64,000 nucleotides of DNA from Alectoria sarmentosa (GCA_009733775.1 WOGZ01000027.1:151845-215844), one strand, 5' to 3'. Positions 1 to 11,573 are shown, counted from the first letter of the stretch. A program made the numbers and translations. The notes: a model not told the origin generated them from the sequence alone.

Positions 1-55
1 GGACGGTAGGCGTGGTGACGAAGCCGGAGCCGAGGAGGAGGGCGGATTGCGGCAT
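1..55 (-). CDS. LYS9: Saccharopine reductase, 5' end only (partial)
   Basis: Only the first 18 codons lie in the window; the gene runs off the left edge. The ATG is at 55 on the minus strand. The peptide reads MPQSALLLGSGFVTTPTV, which fits the N-terminal Rossmann strand and glycine loop (LLLGSGFV) of fungal saccharopine dehydrogenase, L-glutamate-forming. That enzyme catalyses the penultimate step of the alpha-aminoadipate lysine pathway. The family call rests on this short motif alone, so another NAD(P)-binding protein is possible. Confidence 0.5.
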   Translation of the reverse strand, partial: MPQSALLLGSGFVTTPTV

Positions 56-1283
56 TCTTATTGTGAAGGACGTTGCACTGAGAGGATAGTATAACGATTG
101 AGCTGGTCCGAAGGATGAGACTTTCAGTCTTTTCACATAAAATCGAAGAACTTTTTTAAGCGCTCCCGTTGCGGTTAATTAGCCTCATACCATGTTTCAT
201 CCTTATTAGTCAAATTCAGAAAACTCAGGTTTTTTTGATATTCCTACTCTGAATTTTTTTTTTTTACTATTCATATTTCAAGTATAAACATAAGTATACA
301 CATTGAATGTATTCAAATTTCTGAAATTTTGTTACTATTATTGATAACAAAATTCCTAAAAATTATTTATAAAATTACAATGTCTTCTTTTTTCCAAAAA
401 AAAAAAAGAATAATCGCACTTTGCATACTCCGCCTCCATCCAGATCCGCTTTTCGCTCAAAAAGGTCTACCTTACAATTTGATTTTGTTTGTTTGTTCTG
501 TTTCTCTAAAATTGTACGGGTCGTCGGTAAGCTCAATTCATGTCGGCAGGAATCTAGCACTTGAAAGACCGGTTCACAGCCGTTTTTCCTGGCACCAGAG
601 TCTATATCTATGATGCCGTTCACATGATTTTATTGACAACATGCCGACATTCTTTCCCCAGCTCGCGATCGTATTGACATGGCTGCGGGACAGGACATCT
701 TCTGCTGCCCTCCTCCTACAATAGTATTGGTGGCGGCCTGATCGAGCGCAGGGTAGCTTGGCTCTACCTATGTAAACGGATATCATTGCAAGCAGATCCC
801 TTTATGGCTGTCATTCCGTTCGTACAGGAATCCAAGCATCGAGCACCTCGTTCCAGTACCTGAAGTTTGTTGGCAATTTGCTTTTGAACAACCCTGTACC
901 AGGTACACTGTGAAGAAGGAAGTCCAGGAAATAGTATCAAAAGCATATAAGCACGGAAAGCTTGGAGGAGCTGCGCAATCGGAGTAGAATACTTGGGTTC
1001 TGGATGAGCCAGTGAGCTCGCTGAGTTGGGGGAAGATTTGTGCACAGTGGGCGTGTCAAAGTTTGGAATTTCATAGCACTTGTGTGGGCTTGTTTTAAAA
1101 TTCATGGATCTGCGACTACCAAGAATATTCTTTCACCAAGAAAGTGCTTTCACTCCAATTTCGCTAATCTGGCCTGAAGAATGCTACACGATAGCGTGAT
1201 CTTATTAGTGCTGAGGCGAGAAGATCAACTCGAGCACAGGAGAGCATCCTTCTTCATGAAGAACATGTCGACATCATGGCCTA
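56..1283. other. Intergenic, no supported gene
   Basis: This stretch separates the LYS9-like start from the SDR stop. It is AT-rich around 180-420, with homopolymer A and T runs. The short open frames here overlap one another on both strands, have no family motif and no introns, and I do not call them. It presumably holds the LYS9-like promoter and the SDR 3' region. Confidence 0.5.
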
Positions 1284-2174
1284 CTAGAAGTAGTTCGCGT
1301 CCATGTCCGCGAGCAAACCTGGCTGAGTAGGGTGCCAACCCAGCTCCTTCTGAGTCTTCTCACTCGAGGTAGGATTGTCCATTGCGATCATATGGGCCAA
1401 GAAACCAATAGTCCCCATAGCTTCCTGCACAGGTTGACCTTGCAACGGCAGCCGAAGATGCTTGCCGACCACCATCAAAATATCTTTCATCGATACGCCT
1501 TGTTCAGCAACAGCATGATAAGTGGCACCAGCGGTGCCTTTCTCCAGCGCGAGACGAAGCAGAACCGCAGCATCATCTCTGTGGACGGCGGGCCATCGAG
1601 CTGAACCGTCGTCCACGTAAATGACGGAGCCCTTTAGACGGTACAGGTTGATCAACTGCGGGATCAGTCCGTTGTCTCCTGCGCCGTGTACCGTCGGGGA
1701 GAACCGGATCACCGAGCCTCGCACTTGCTTTTCCTTGGACAGTGCGTAGACCAAATCTGCAGACTTGACGCGATCGGACAACGGGGTGTTCCGTTCTGGT
1801 TCAGCGTCCTCGATCGCCAGTGTTCCCTTGAGGCAAGTCAGCGTGCCAGAAGCGATGACGAGTGGTTTTCCCGTGCCAGCTAGCACTTCCCCTATGGCTT
1901 CGATGGCTACTCTGTCGGTTGCACAGGCTCCGGCCAAGTCCTGGAAGTCATGGATGAAGGCCAGATGAATAACGCCGTCGGCGGCCTTTGCACCGCTTTT
2001 CAGGCTCTCGATGTCATTCAAGTCACCCTTGTGAGCTTCGGCACCAGCTTTGATGACTGCCTGGGCGCTTGCATCATTACGAGCGAGACCAAGGACCTGG
2101 TGACCATTTTTGACGAGTTCTTGAACGGTGGCGCGTCCGATGAAGCCAGCGGCACCTGTGACGAAGACACGCAT
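1284..2174 (-). CDS. Extended SDR / NAD-dependent epimerase-dehydratase family protein
   Basis: An uninterrupted 296-codon frame starts at an ATG at 2174. Residues 4-13 (FVTGAAGFIG) form the GxxGxxG cofactor loop of an extended short-chain dehydrogenase, and a YALSK segment supplies the YxxxK catalytic pair. Later motifs (VIRFSPTVHG, and VHRDDAA followed by a C-terminal substrate domain) also fit the epimerase/3-beta-HSD-like branch. The length is normal for small fungal members, which act on varied carbonyl substrates in the cytosol; the substrate cannot be read from sequence. It is intact, unlike the SDR relic 1 kb away, which belongs to a different (classical) branch, so the two are not duplicates. 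Confidence 0.85.
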   Translation of the reverse strand: MRVFVTGAAGFIGRATVQELVKNGHQVLGLARNDASAQAVIKAGAEAHKGDLNDIESLKSGAKAADGVIHLAFIHDFQDLAGACATDRVAIEAIGEVLAGTGKPLVIASGTLTCLKGTLAIEDAEPERNTPLSDRVKSADLVYALSKEKQVRGSVIRFSPTVHGAGDNGLIPQLINLYRLKGSVIYVDDGSARWPAVHRDDAAVLLRLALEKGTAGATYHAVAEQGVSMKDILMVVGKHLRLPLQGQPVQEAMGTIGFLAHMIAMDNPTSSEKTQKELGWHPTQPGLLADMDANYF

Positions 2175-3106
2175 TTTCTTCTCGTGAAGTAGGTTTGATG
2201 GACTTGAACGATGAATGCTTAGTAAGATTTGGATTTCAAGTTGCCAAGCAGAAGACGGGATCCGTACCTCGTAAGCTTGGACACATGGAGAAGTGATCTA
2301 GAAGCATTATGATGGTGATGGAATCTTCATCTTTAAGAATGGTTGTAATTCGGACTTGAGACACCGATAAGTCCGTTGCTCTCATCATCAAGGCGTTTCT
2401 CAAGTTGTCATCAATCTGCTCCGCAGCCTTGGCGGTTGAGCGGGACTGTGTAAGGTACAGTCAGGTATTTTTCACTCGGTCAACTTGCGGCGCCAAGAGC
2501 CCTATCTCCGCGTCCTAGCAGCCATACAACATAGTCACACGCTCATGCTCGTGATACGTAGGACTTTCTTCGGTAATTCGGTATTTTTCTGCAGTCCGAA
2601 TGTAAAAGTGACGGCGGCATTGGTCGTTGATTTATCAATGCTAATAAGAAGGAGCTCCGGCTGCACGAAAGCAAACGGGTCTGCACAGGTAATAAGCTTC
2701 GACGTCTTGGCATAGGATCACGTAAGGTAAGGTACTTTAGTGTATCCTACAACATAGCGTGCTGTATTATTATTATTTGACCGCCTTTTTCATCCAGTCA
2801 TGAAAGCCAAAATTAAGGGAAAGAATCCTCCGTACGAGGCCGTGTCATGGCTATTAGCACTGTCCCGGACTCCGCAGACCTAAAGACTGTTCTTTTGGAC
2901 ACCATCTCCATCTCCACAGAGAGCCAAGAGAAAATCAAACGGCTTGCAAAATAATGTATACAAATCGTACCTTTATCCGATCTGAGTCATCATCAGGGTG
3001 GCTGCTTCTGACTTTACCGTATTCTTTACCTTCAAATTTATTGATTCTTTCCCAATCCGGACCCAGCACCTATAATACCGTGATGAAGCAGCTTACCTGG
3101 CTGAGT
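2175..3106. other. Intergenic, no supported gene
   Basis: This lies between the intact SDR start and the first recognisable codon of the SDR pseudogene. I see no family motif or convincing intron. It should contain the promoter of the minus-strand SDR and the former 5' end of the pseudogene. Confidence 0.5.
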
Positions 3107-4010
3107 ATATTATAGGCTGCTCCTCCGGCTTTGGCCTCTCGCTCACTCGCATTGCGTAGGCGGACATGCCGTTATTGCGACCCCACGCGCATGTCCGAGC
3201 TCCTTGCCGAGGTCAAGGGCAAAGGGGCAATATGGTTCCAGCTGGACCTGGACAGTCTCATCAGCGCACAGGTTGTTAGGACCTTGAGAAGTCAGGCCAT
3301 GAGATCGACGTCTCGGTGAATAATCGGGGCTTTTCAACCTTCCGCCCATAGAAACCTTCGCCAAGGACGCAATCCGCGCCGAGATGGAGCCGATGGATTT
3401 CGGGCCCCTGCGTTTGATCCAAGCGGTGCTGCCTCACATGCGCGGCGTTCTCGTGAACATGAGCGGTGGCGCGGCCCTCGAGGCTAGAGGTAGCATGGGT
3501 GCTTATGCCGGAGCCAAGGCCGGACTCGAAAGTACGTGTAACATCCGCGACTCACTTGTATTTTTAGCCCTAAGTTGGATTCATTCACAGGTCTGACGAA
3601 GGTCCTGGTAAAGGAGGTGGCCCCGTTCAAACATCCAAGCCTTGACTATCGCCCTGGGCACCTTCAACACTGGCATGGGCAAGACTGCCATGCTAGGCAG
3701 GAATCCCCTCTCGGGCAATGACATGGGATCTGTTGCCAAACAGACGATCCGGTACATTTCTAGCGGCGATATTGTCCCCAATGGCGATAAGGACTAGTCC
3801 GTGAAGGCGGTCTACGAGGTCGTGGTAGGCGAGGGTGCCGGAGTCGGACGCGAAGCCGAGCGGTTCCTCCCATTAGGCACTGACATGACAGCCTGGGTTC
3901 AACGGTTCAGGAATACTCGCGCACGGCCTAAAGGTCTTTGGGGATGTCACCAAGAACGTCAGCATTGGCAAATGCTTCAGAATGTCTACTTTTTCCATCG
4001 TCTGGCCGGG
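3107..4010 (+). pseudogene. Classical SDR pseudogene (1-acyl-DHAP reductase-like)
   Basis: Fragments of one classical short-chain dehydrogenase appear in order but in changing frames. They are GCSSGFGLSL (nucleotide loop, 3116), HAVIATPRA (about 3168), a VNNxGFSTF strand (about 3322), FGPLRLIQAVLPHMRG with VLVNMSGGAALEARG and YAGAKAG (3400-3530), KVLVKEVAPF (3600-3630), and a C-terminal stretch to about 4010. At least five frame changes and a stop in the first block break the reading. A 60-nt GT-AG intron inside (about 3533-3592) still restores ESLTK across its junction, so decay followed an intron-bearing gene. The active-site YAGAK survives in text but cannot be translated as one protein. 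Confidence 0.8.
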
Positions 4011-4217
4011 TGCACAAGGATTTGGCCCTATGCTGTGCATCCCAGCGCCAGATGATGGGGGAATGTTGTTACGATCGCTGGCAACCGGAAGAAGAGAGAA
4101 TAGCGAGAAAGCGATGAGCACGGAATGATGCAACCTCTTGATCTTCCTGGCGAGAATCCGGGCTTTTCGACATTACTGAGCGCATTGAATCTGGCTCCAA
4201 ATACACTACAAGGAGTC

Positions 4218-5637
4218 CTACTTTGCAATCTCTACCTCGACAATGCCTTGCACTACCAGCGGCGATCTGGAGATCCTGACCCCCTCATAGCTAGTAGACT
4301 TCAGCAACTCGCGCCAATGCGACTCGGTGCTCTCCTGGGCCGCCACCATCACCATCATAGCCAGATCGTACGCCGTGGTGTGAGGGTGGGCCAGGGTCTT
4401 GGGAACGATGTGGTCATGTGTCAGGAGTGTAATGTAGCCCGGCGTCATTGCTCCTTTTTGCCTCTCGAGAATCTTGCGAGCCGGCTCGTTGGATCAGTCG
4501 TGGAGGACATCATGAATGTAATATGCATGTGCTCCTGTGGTTGAGTAGTCCATGGTCGGAGTGCCTGCGACCTTGGCTGCGCAGGACAAGTCTTACATTA
4601 AATAGGCTAGACTGTGATAAAGTCGTAGCCTGTTTTGTTAACGGGGCCAGAATAATTGGAGAGCTCTACGACCTCTGGCATAGTCTGCAAATACAGACAA
4701 GCAGCTATCTCTGGATGAGCTTGGCGGAACCTTTCCATGTCGAGACCAACATTACCTCCCACGCTCAATATAAAAGGACAATCGGTGTCAGAATTTGGAA
4801 GGGTATTGTGCGAAAAGATGTCCAACCATCCGAACGCAAAATACCGTCAGCGGTATCACAGGGTTTCTACCACCCATCTGATCCAGATACTCGGGCGTCT
4901 TGAAGAAGTAAGGGATTGCCGCATGATAAATGAGTCAGTCAATAGTACGTAGACGTATCCCCTTGTGATTCTCGTTGCTCAGCGACATACAGATAGTCGA
5001 TCCACTCTCAAGAGACTGGCCGAGGAAGAGCAAAAGCGAACTCGGTCGGCTCGAAGCCCCCGATCGAAATCTCTTGAAGCACATGCTTGCCGGTAAGTGG
5101 CGATGGAAGCGGACTAGACCGGTCACCAACTCCGTAAAGCTTCCAGACCATTCTCTGTCCATCTACCTGGACACTGAATAAAGAGGTCAGGGTCACAAGA
5201 TGCGATCTCTGCGAGCTACTCGCCCGTCATGCCCCCGTCACCGCATTCGTGCCGCTTCTCGAAAAGCTGCGGATCTTTTCCCATTTCCAGAGCCGCTCCT
5301 AGCGCTGGCTGATGGTGTTGCGGCTTCAGTCCAAGACATATTTGCTATTGGGCGCGTACATGACCCATACGGAGTCTCGCGACGAACTCCCTTCCCGTAC
5401 GGGCCAATTTCTATGAGAAATTGGCCGTCGATGCGGACCTGATGTATGATATCGTCGTCGAGTCGAGACGCTAGGGCATACGCTGTCAGGACTGCCTGAA
5501 GCTTTTCCGTCATCACCAAAGGATTCAGCGTTCATTCCCTCCCGAGTCTGCGGGATTCTGAAGATTTTGGCCGTCGTGTCCCTCACTTGGTCCCAGAGCG
5601 AAGCAGAGATCTCCAGAACAGAATCAAGAGGAGCCAT
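4218..5637 (-). pseudogene. COMT-type O-methyltransferase pseudogene
   Basis: On the minus strand the C-terminal half of a plant/fungal COMT-like methyltransferase (sterigmatocystin 8-O-methyltransferase type) is clear. FILSVGGNVGLDMERF is the SAM-binding glycine motif (about 4750), followed by FRQAHPEIAACLYLQ, then AHAYYIHDVLHD (about 4500-4530) and a tail to 4218 that includes HDHIVPKTLAHPHTTAYD. The Trp expected after LHD is a TGA stop, and another frame is lost after TGYDFITV (4607). Upstream pieces in shifting frames (IPYFFKTPEYLDQMGG near 4900, and LDSVLEISASL from an ATG at 5637) look like the 5' half. It stands beside the dead SDR, suggesting a small decayed metabolic locus. Confidence 0.7.
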
Positions 5638-5916
5638 GTATAGTGCACCTCATGGCACTTGGAAAGATGACCAAATCTAGATATTTGGATGTGATATTTT
5701 TGATGCCAGTCATCCATCGTAATCGACACCTGCGTTAGTGAGTCATGTGCGTTTACTACTCATGCTATGTGCCAAGTGTCCAGATGAATCCAACTTCAAT
5801 CGATCCCTTGTCAAATAAGTAGTATCGAGTCTAATTGCTCGAAAGCCTACAAGTTAATCGAGGTCTCTTTCCAACCATAGCCCCAAAACCGATCACACCA
5901 AAGGCTACCCCACAGA

Positions 5917-6645
5917 TTATTCCTCATAAATCCTGCTAAGACGACGAGCCTCCTCTTCAAATTGTTCAACGGTGCTAAGACGATGAAGCCTCTTTGCAAC
6001 ATACAACACCCTCTCATCTTGTCTCTCCAACGTAGCTTGCACATCATGCTCAATGTCTCTCACCTTCTCCGAAATTCCGTCCACTTTCTCAACTATCCTC
6101 TTCTCACGTGGCTCACTTGGGTTGACAGTAGTGTTCTCGTTAAGGTCATACTCGCACGCCTGCCACATTTTAAGCTGCTCTTGATAGATGTCATTGTGAA
6201 GCATGTCAATCACCCTTTGGCTGGGAACGACGTCTGGCTTTTCTCGCAGTGACCTTGCCTGGATGATGACCCTCATGGCTTCTGGCCAGCATGCTCTGTG
6301 CTTTTTCATGACTGTTGTGGATTTTTTGTCAATAATATGCTACGGAGAGGTCGCCATTGTGCACATCACTCTGTACTTACTGTATGCAGCCAGCGCAGCG
6401 ACACCTCCCCCCATATCCCACACTAATACACCTTCCCCTTCCCGCAGGGTCCTGTCAATGGCGTCGCACACTTCACCAAATATTGAGAGCACGTCTCCCT
6501 CGGTGTCACAGTCGAGGGTGGAGGTATTAATGTCAAGATCTGACGCTTTCCTAAAACCTTCGCGCTGCAAGTCTGCCTGGGGCTCTTTAGAGATGCAGAT
6601 GACCTGCGTGATGTTTCTCCTCTGGGGGTGATAGTTCTCAGTCAT
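5917..6645 (-). CDS. Dual-specificity-phosphatase-like protein, catalytic motif lost
   Basis: Two exons, 6645-6381 and 6311-5917, are joined across a 69-nt GTAAGT...CAG intron, giving about 219 residues. The frame reads LREGEGVLV, then AAYIMKKHRACWPEAMRVI, and QLKMWQACEYDL near residues 70-150. This is the scaffold of DSP-type (MAPK phosphatase-like) tyrosine phosphatases, including the helices after the P-loop. Where HCxxGxSR should stand the gene reads VWDMGGGVAALAAY, so the nucleophile Cys and the phosphate-binding Arg are both absent. The rest of the frame and the splice sites are intact. It is either a pseudophosphatase that binds without hydrolysing or an early pseudogene; the decayed neighbours favour the latter. 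Confidence 0.65.
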
Positions 6646-8298
6646 ACTGAGAAGAACTTAACACATGTTTATTTGAATCGACGGAAGAGGAAGACCTACG
6701 TTCCCAGCCAGACATTAGGAACGATCTCGTCCGCCTCCTTCCATTCTGGAGGTGAAGGGGTTTTGAGTATGCTTCCTAACATTTCTCACAACTGCGAGCA
6801 AAGTTTTCTGTCTTTAAAGTGTCTTCGTGCAAATAGGAGACCTAATGAGCGAGGAAATGCAGGAAACTTCATCCATAAGCAAACAATGGATCAGGCGACC
6901 CGGAAAATACGATAATGCAAACGCAACACTTCCGACTTCGAGAACAAAGACAATTCAGCGCAAAGAATAGATGATAGTGCCAACGTGCTTTACACGGTCA
7001 GCCGAGAGCTTGTGCTCACGAAGTTTACATTTCGGGTAAAGCGAGCATGTGGAGGCACCCCTCGCCCGGACAGAGGGCAAAGTAGATCCCAGAAGACGGG
7101 TGCCGTTCCTCTGGAGATCCCTCCAATGAAGCATGCTATCCTCTGCCATGCTCACATATGTCGCGATAGAGCCTTTCGTCAATCGTGGCGCCAAATCGCA
7201 TTGAAGATATACAAAACCCCAATTCGTCCCAATACATCGTCCGCCCCTCTCCTCGATCTTGCATCTGGCTACAACTATCTCTGATCCATGCGTGACAGTC
7301 GTTTAGCCTTGGTGCTCGGAGACTTGGCAGCAGCGAGCCATTACCAACAAAGTGGAGTGTCAAGGCCACGAAGAGTACAGCAATTTGAGGGCAGCACTTC
7401 CGAATTAGGAAAATGGAGCCAAGAAAACGTAGAGCTAATCGAAACGCCTGCGAAGGAAGCTGCCTCCAATGGCTCTGAACGAGCGTGGAAGGTGTCCGAA
7501 AAAATTCAACAAAGTCGGCCCAAAACATAGACAGCAAGCCGTATTGAAACATAGGCGCTCGATCTGGAGGCCATACGGATAAGTACCAGCTTTCAACAAG
7601 ATGGAGACGTATTTAGGACGTTGAATAACATGCTGCGGGTTCAGGGGCGATGCGTGGCCTTTGGCGTCTCTAGTTCCATTCGTTCCATTGACCATATCTC
7701 GTTGATAGCATGCAGCAGCTTTTGTGTTGATCTTAGTCTGTCATTTCTCTCTCAATACTTTTGTTGCCGGACTTCAGCGTTGTGTAAAGAACGCTCACGT
7801 GTGGATTGCACCTGCTCTGACAGTAATTACAATAGGGTCGTCTGGAGAGCAGGTGTGCCAGATGTGCCACGTAATCTTTAGTAGTCTGTCAAGTTCAGTT
7901 CTAATCGTGTAATGTTCGCTCCAAGTTTGTATGCCAGAGATTTATATCCATATTCTACAAAGTGTGTAGGCATTTCGGCTCTGCCGACCAAGAATCTGTG
8001 TATTAGCATATAGCACCATCTCAAACTTGGCAGGCGAAGATATGGCAGGAGTGACCCAGCATGATTGCGCACTGAAGGAAGGAGAACGTTGAGCTTAGCA
8101 AATCCCGGAGGTAGGTGCCAAGCCGTCATGTGATAGCGCGGCTAGTGCACTTTCTCGGGCATGCTTTACATACAAGACCGATTCTGTAAACACCTGCTCG
8201 CCTAGAGGTTGTTATTAGCCCTGAGTTGATGCCTTGTAACTACGTTCCACGGTCTCGAGTCAAGCATTCAGTCCGGAGTTCATTCTCTTCCTCCAACA
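6646..8298. other. Intergenic, no confident gene
   Basis: Several short open frames occur on the minus strand between 6955 and 7695. One begins with MVNGTNGTRDAKG at 7695, a start that looks natural for a fungal protein. I could not join them by convincing splice sites or recognise a family. They may be a divergent spliced gene or a relic. Confidence 0.35.
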
Positions 8299-9300
8299 AT
8301 GTCCTCCGCTGAGATCACCACGCTTGAGAATGCCGGCAACAAGCCTGCATTCCCGCTGTCGCCAGAATTGCGTGTCAAGGTCTACGAGGAGCTCCTGATT
8401 CACCCACACCGCTCCCTCAAACCCAACGGCTTCGCCCGCTACAAAGCGGGGAGACCCTATCGCGAGAAAGATTATATCTTTACCAACATTCTCCGGACCT
8501 GTCGAACTTTCTACGAAGAAGCTCTTCCAATCCTCTACGGGAAGAACACCCTTGAGTTTCACGACATTAACTTCAGCAAGCCAGTGCTCCCGTTCCCTGA
8601 GGGACATCTTGCCATGGTCAAGCGTGTCGAAGTTGACATCAGTCCCTCCATTTACAGCAGTGCAGAGAAAATGGGGGGATTCCTCATGACGCTTGGTACA
8701 TTCGGGGCGAACATCGTCCATCTATCTATTCGCATCCATATGCTTGAGCAAAACGATGAATTTGTCCGTGAGAACCACCACAAGCTGCCGCCGCTGCACC
8801 TGTTCGACCAATGCTTAGTCGGGGACCATCCCATTGTGCTGGGCTTGTTCTCGCTGATGGCAGTGAAGGAGCTGTTCATCGAAATGGAGGACGAGGCCCG
8901 CTTCGAGCCAGGTGTCGCCAAAGCACTCAAATGGGCCTTCATGAAATGGGGGACTGCCGGTGGCCGATCTATTACTATCGAGAAAGGGTGCACGTTGCCA
9001 CATGAGGAACTCGATGAGGAAGGCCCGTGCCCTGGGTGTGAAAACACGGAGGAGGATATCGTCATTGGCACTGCAAATTGGGAGTACAAGGATGACATGC
9101 TCACACGCCGAGCTGTTGCAAAGTTTCTTTTCTTAGGTGGCAACTTGAAGAAGCGTAAGCGAACGAAGGCCGATTCGACGACCAAAAATGTAACCAAGCT
9201 GAGGCAGTCTAAGACTACAGCTGCAGCCACAAAACCTACTGCGACAGCTAAAAAGACCAAGGCAAAGTCAGCCAAAGCTTCATCCAAGGGAGCAGTCTGA
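8299..9300 (+). CDS. F-box-like / 2EXR-type fungal protein with basic tail
   Basis: An intronless frame of 333 codons has its ATG in a good fungal context (AACAATG). The N-terminus reads FPLSPELRVKVYEELL, then ILRTCRTFYEEALPILYGKN at about residues 70-90. This is the recurring pattern of the large fungal DUF7730/2EXR-like family: a short hydrophobic leader resembling an F-box helix, then RtCr..yeEalpiLYgkN. Those proteins are mostly uncharacterised and suspected substrate adaptors. A CPGC pair occurs in the acidic segment near residue 247. The last 60 residues are Lys/Ala/Thr-rich and histone H1-like, suggesting nuclear or nucleic-acid contact. Ubiquitin ligase function is inference only. Confidence 0.75.
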   Translation: MSSAEITTLENAGNKPAFPLSPELRVKVYEELLIHPHRSLKPNGFARYKAGRPYREKDYIFTNILRTCRTFYEEALPILYGKNTLEFHDINFSKPVLPFPEGHLAMVKRVEVDISPSIYSSAEKMGGFLMTLGTFGANIVHLSIRIHMLEQNDEFVRENHHKLPPLHLFDQCLVGDHPIVLGLFSLMAVKELFIEMEDEARFEPGVAKALKWAFMKWGTAGGRSITIEKGCTLPHEELDEEGPCPGCENTEEDIVIGTANWEYKDDMLTRRAVAKFLFLGGNLKKRKRTKADSTTKNVTKLRQSKTTAAATKPTATAKKTKAKSAKASSKGAV

Positions 9301-10954
9301 CGGAAGGGACTTCAACACGATGCGTAAAGATTTATCAGCGGTCAAATCAGAATCTCTAACAAACGGCTTCGATACGTACTCTACCCCAAGATGATGGCGT
9401 TTACACTGGATGCGCAAAATGTATGCAGCTCTACTTCCAAAGCCTCTAAGACCTTGAGGCTCGCGCTGACCCAGAAGTAGCCGCTCAAAGCATTTTAGAT
9501 GTGCACGATGTATCACTCACTCTACTGCCTGCAAGAACACAACTTTCCGCAACCATCCAGGGACCAGGCAACATTGCACACAATTGTACCCCAATCAAAC
9601 AATCGAACGTCGCAGTAGCTATCTAGCATAGACGTAGAAGTATCGAAAGAAGGCATATCCGCATTAATGGTCTCACGTGTGACCAGATAATCGTTCTGAG
9701 AGCTTACTTTGAAGTGATTGACAACCAGGTCCCGACAATGTCGCCTGACATTGACTCGCTCGATCTTAATTCTCTAACATAACTCGCTTGACATCACCCT
9801 TATCAAGTCATCTCCCTCCCTCCCTCTTCTCTCAATTGCACGCCCAAGTGTCTTGCCGCCACATGCAGCCCATCATTTTCTTAGTGACTCCATGGAGCAT
9901 CACCCGCAATATTCTGCAAGAATCTGCCGTCACCCTCGCAAAAAAAGCAAGTTTCTTTGAGTCGATACGTCGAGGTATGTATTATCTATCTTTCATCAAA
10001 GCCGTCAGCACATTGGGCGGCACGGTGGTGGCATGTTAAGCGGCAGAAGGAAGGTAGCCGGAAGAATAGATGGGTTGACAGTGTGTGGATGTGCTGGGTC
10101 TGAAACGTTCAATCTGGACATGTTCGGTCTGTGTTTGGGGTCCGCGTCCTGAAACAAGTAGCGGCCACTGTGAACTCCTTGTGTAGTAGTTGAGGGAACG
10201 GTGGTATGATCTGGAGGATACCTCGGCGTGGGGGCTCGGTTTTGACATTGTATCCCGTGGTTGGAGGTATTTAATTAGTATTAGATTCGATTCCTAGCGG
10301 CGCTGGAACAATGGTGTTGCGGTGCTTCTTTTTGTCTCATCCCCGCCCAATGTTCCTCAATGGGTGGAAGGAGACTCTCATCTGGATCGGTGCGGATCAA
10401 TGATCCGGATCGTTGGGCGCCTTGCTCTTCACGTCATTTAATCAACTCACTCTCGCTCCGATGGCTTGGGACTCCCGGCGTGTGCGTTCCTCATCCCCTT
10501 GGCCTTCTTCCTAGGTCCCGAAACAATGGCGACCCTCGTAGAGCAGAAGGTCGTGGAAGGCTCTTTGACCCCGATCGAGCTTCAATTTGTAGCTAGACTC
10601 GAAACGGTCAGCCACATTGTCGTCATGAGGTGGGAAGGGTATGCTGATCGAAGCAGTCCCTCGACAATCCCGTCTAGCTTGCCTCAGGGAGGTTAGAGCA
10701 TGGCTTCTTGACTTGATTGGACATTCCTGTTACCACGGAGAGGGATATCGAAATTCAGAATTTGCGCTTGGAAAAGGGTTGGGTGTGAAGACGTAGGCAG
10801 TCGCAAAAGAGAAGAACAGAAATAAATAAAGTGGATGCTGTCGAAGTGTGATGCAATAAAAAGCAGAATCAAGGCGCACATGTAAGACTATTGAAAGACT
10901 TATCGTCATTCGATTTCTATAGAGCCTCCTCATTAGATAGACACATAGCCAGCA
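9301..10954. other. Intergenic, nothing recognised
   Basis: This stretch of 1.65 kb runs between the F-box-like gene and the TPR relic. Open frames are all under 85 codons, overlap on both strands and lack motifs. No repeat was seen. Confidence 0.45.
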
Positions 10955-11290
10955 TATCGTCGCAAGGTGGAATTTCTCTACTGTTTCTCCGCCTCAGGTC
11001 GTATCGACTTTGGCTTCGATACGAGATCACCAGGTTCTCCACCGTTTTCAGCGTGTTAGAATATGCAAGGCCGAAATTCTACTTCCCACCGGTCCAATGC
11101 TCGTTCATGGAGCCTCTCCGCCTCGTCATAGTGACCCTGATTTCGATTCACGATCGCCAACCCCGCCTGATCCCAAAGGTACCCGTACCCGTTTCCATCA
11201 ACGCCCGTCGCCCACCGCACGTCGCGTTTCAGCCCTCTGAGACTCGGTTGGTCGCCCATGCATCTGGGCTAGTGTGGCGCTAGAGAGCGA
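10955..11290 (-). pseudogene. TPR (kinesin-light-chain/NLR-type) repeat relic
   Basis: On the minus strand one frame reads GLAIVNRNQGHYDEAERLHE followed by RALDRWEVEF. The next frame, continuing at about 11065, reads NTLKTVENLVISYRSQSRYD. Together these are two consecutive tetratricopeptide repeats of the fungal kinesin-light-chain/NB-ARC-TPR type. A frameshift lies between EVEF and the Asn-Thr-Leu, and an ETRRAVGD piece upstream is in a further frame. Only about 110 residues remain, with no nucleotide-binding domain nearby. It is the decayed end of an NLR-like or TPR protein. Confidence 0.6.
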
Positions 11291-11558
11291 CATCAGACAG
11301 CAGTCAGCAACTCCCACGCGAAGGGCGCAGTCACCTACCCAGGTCGCGCGACAATAGGAGCGCGTTCGCCCAATGCCCGATTGGGCTTGAGGCCGGCGCA
11401 GAATTTCTGCCAGACTCGGCAAACCTCCTCCTCCTTCCCGAGCATCCCACCATTTACCGCTGCCGCTAAAAGAAAATGAAGCCAAAAATGTCTCCGTCAG
11501 TCCCAAAAGAGCTGTAAACCACACATTAAGGATCCAAACACCAAACATTATGACGCTT

Positions 11559-11573
11559 AAAAAACTGCAAAAA
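11559..11573 (-). terminator. Pol III T-run terminator of the tRNA-Pro gene
   Basis: Read on the minus strand, a TTTTT run (11573-11569) and a TTTTTT run (11564-11559) begin 6 nt after the tRNA 3' end. This is the usual RNA polymerase III stop signal and supports a once-functional tRNA gene. Confidence 0.65.

Noticed and set aside
8652..9287. 211-codon minus-strand frame opposite the F-box-like gene
   Set aside because: It is the antisense shadow of the 8299-9300 gene, whose plus-strand protein has a recognisable family pattern.
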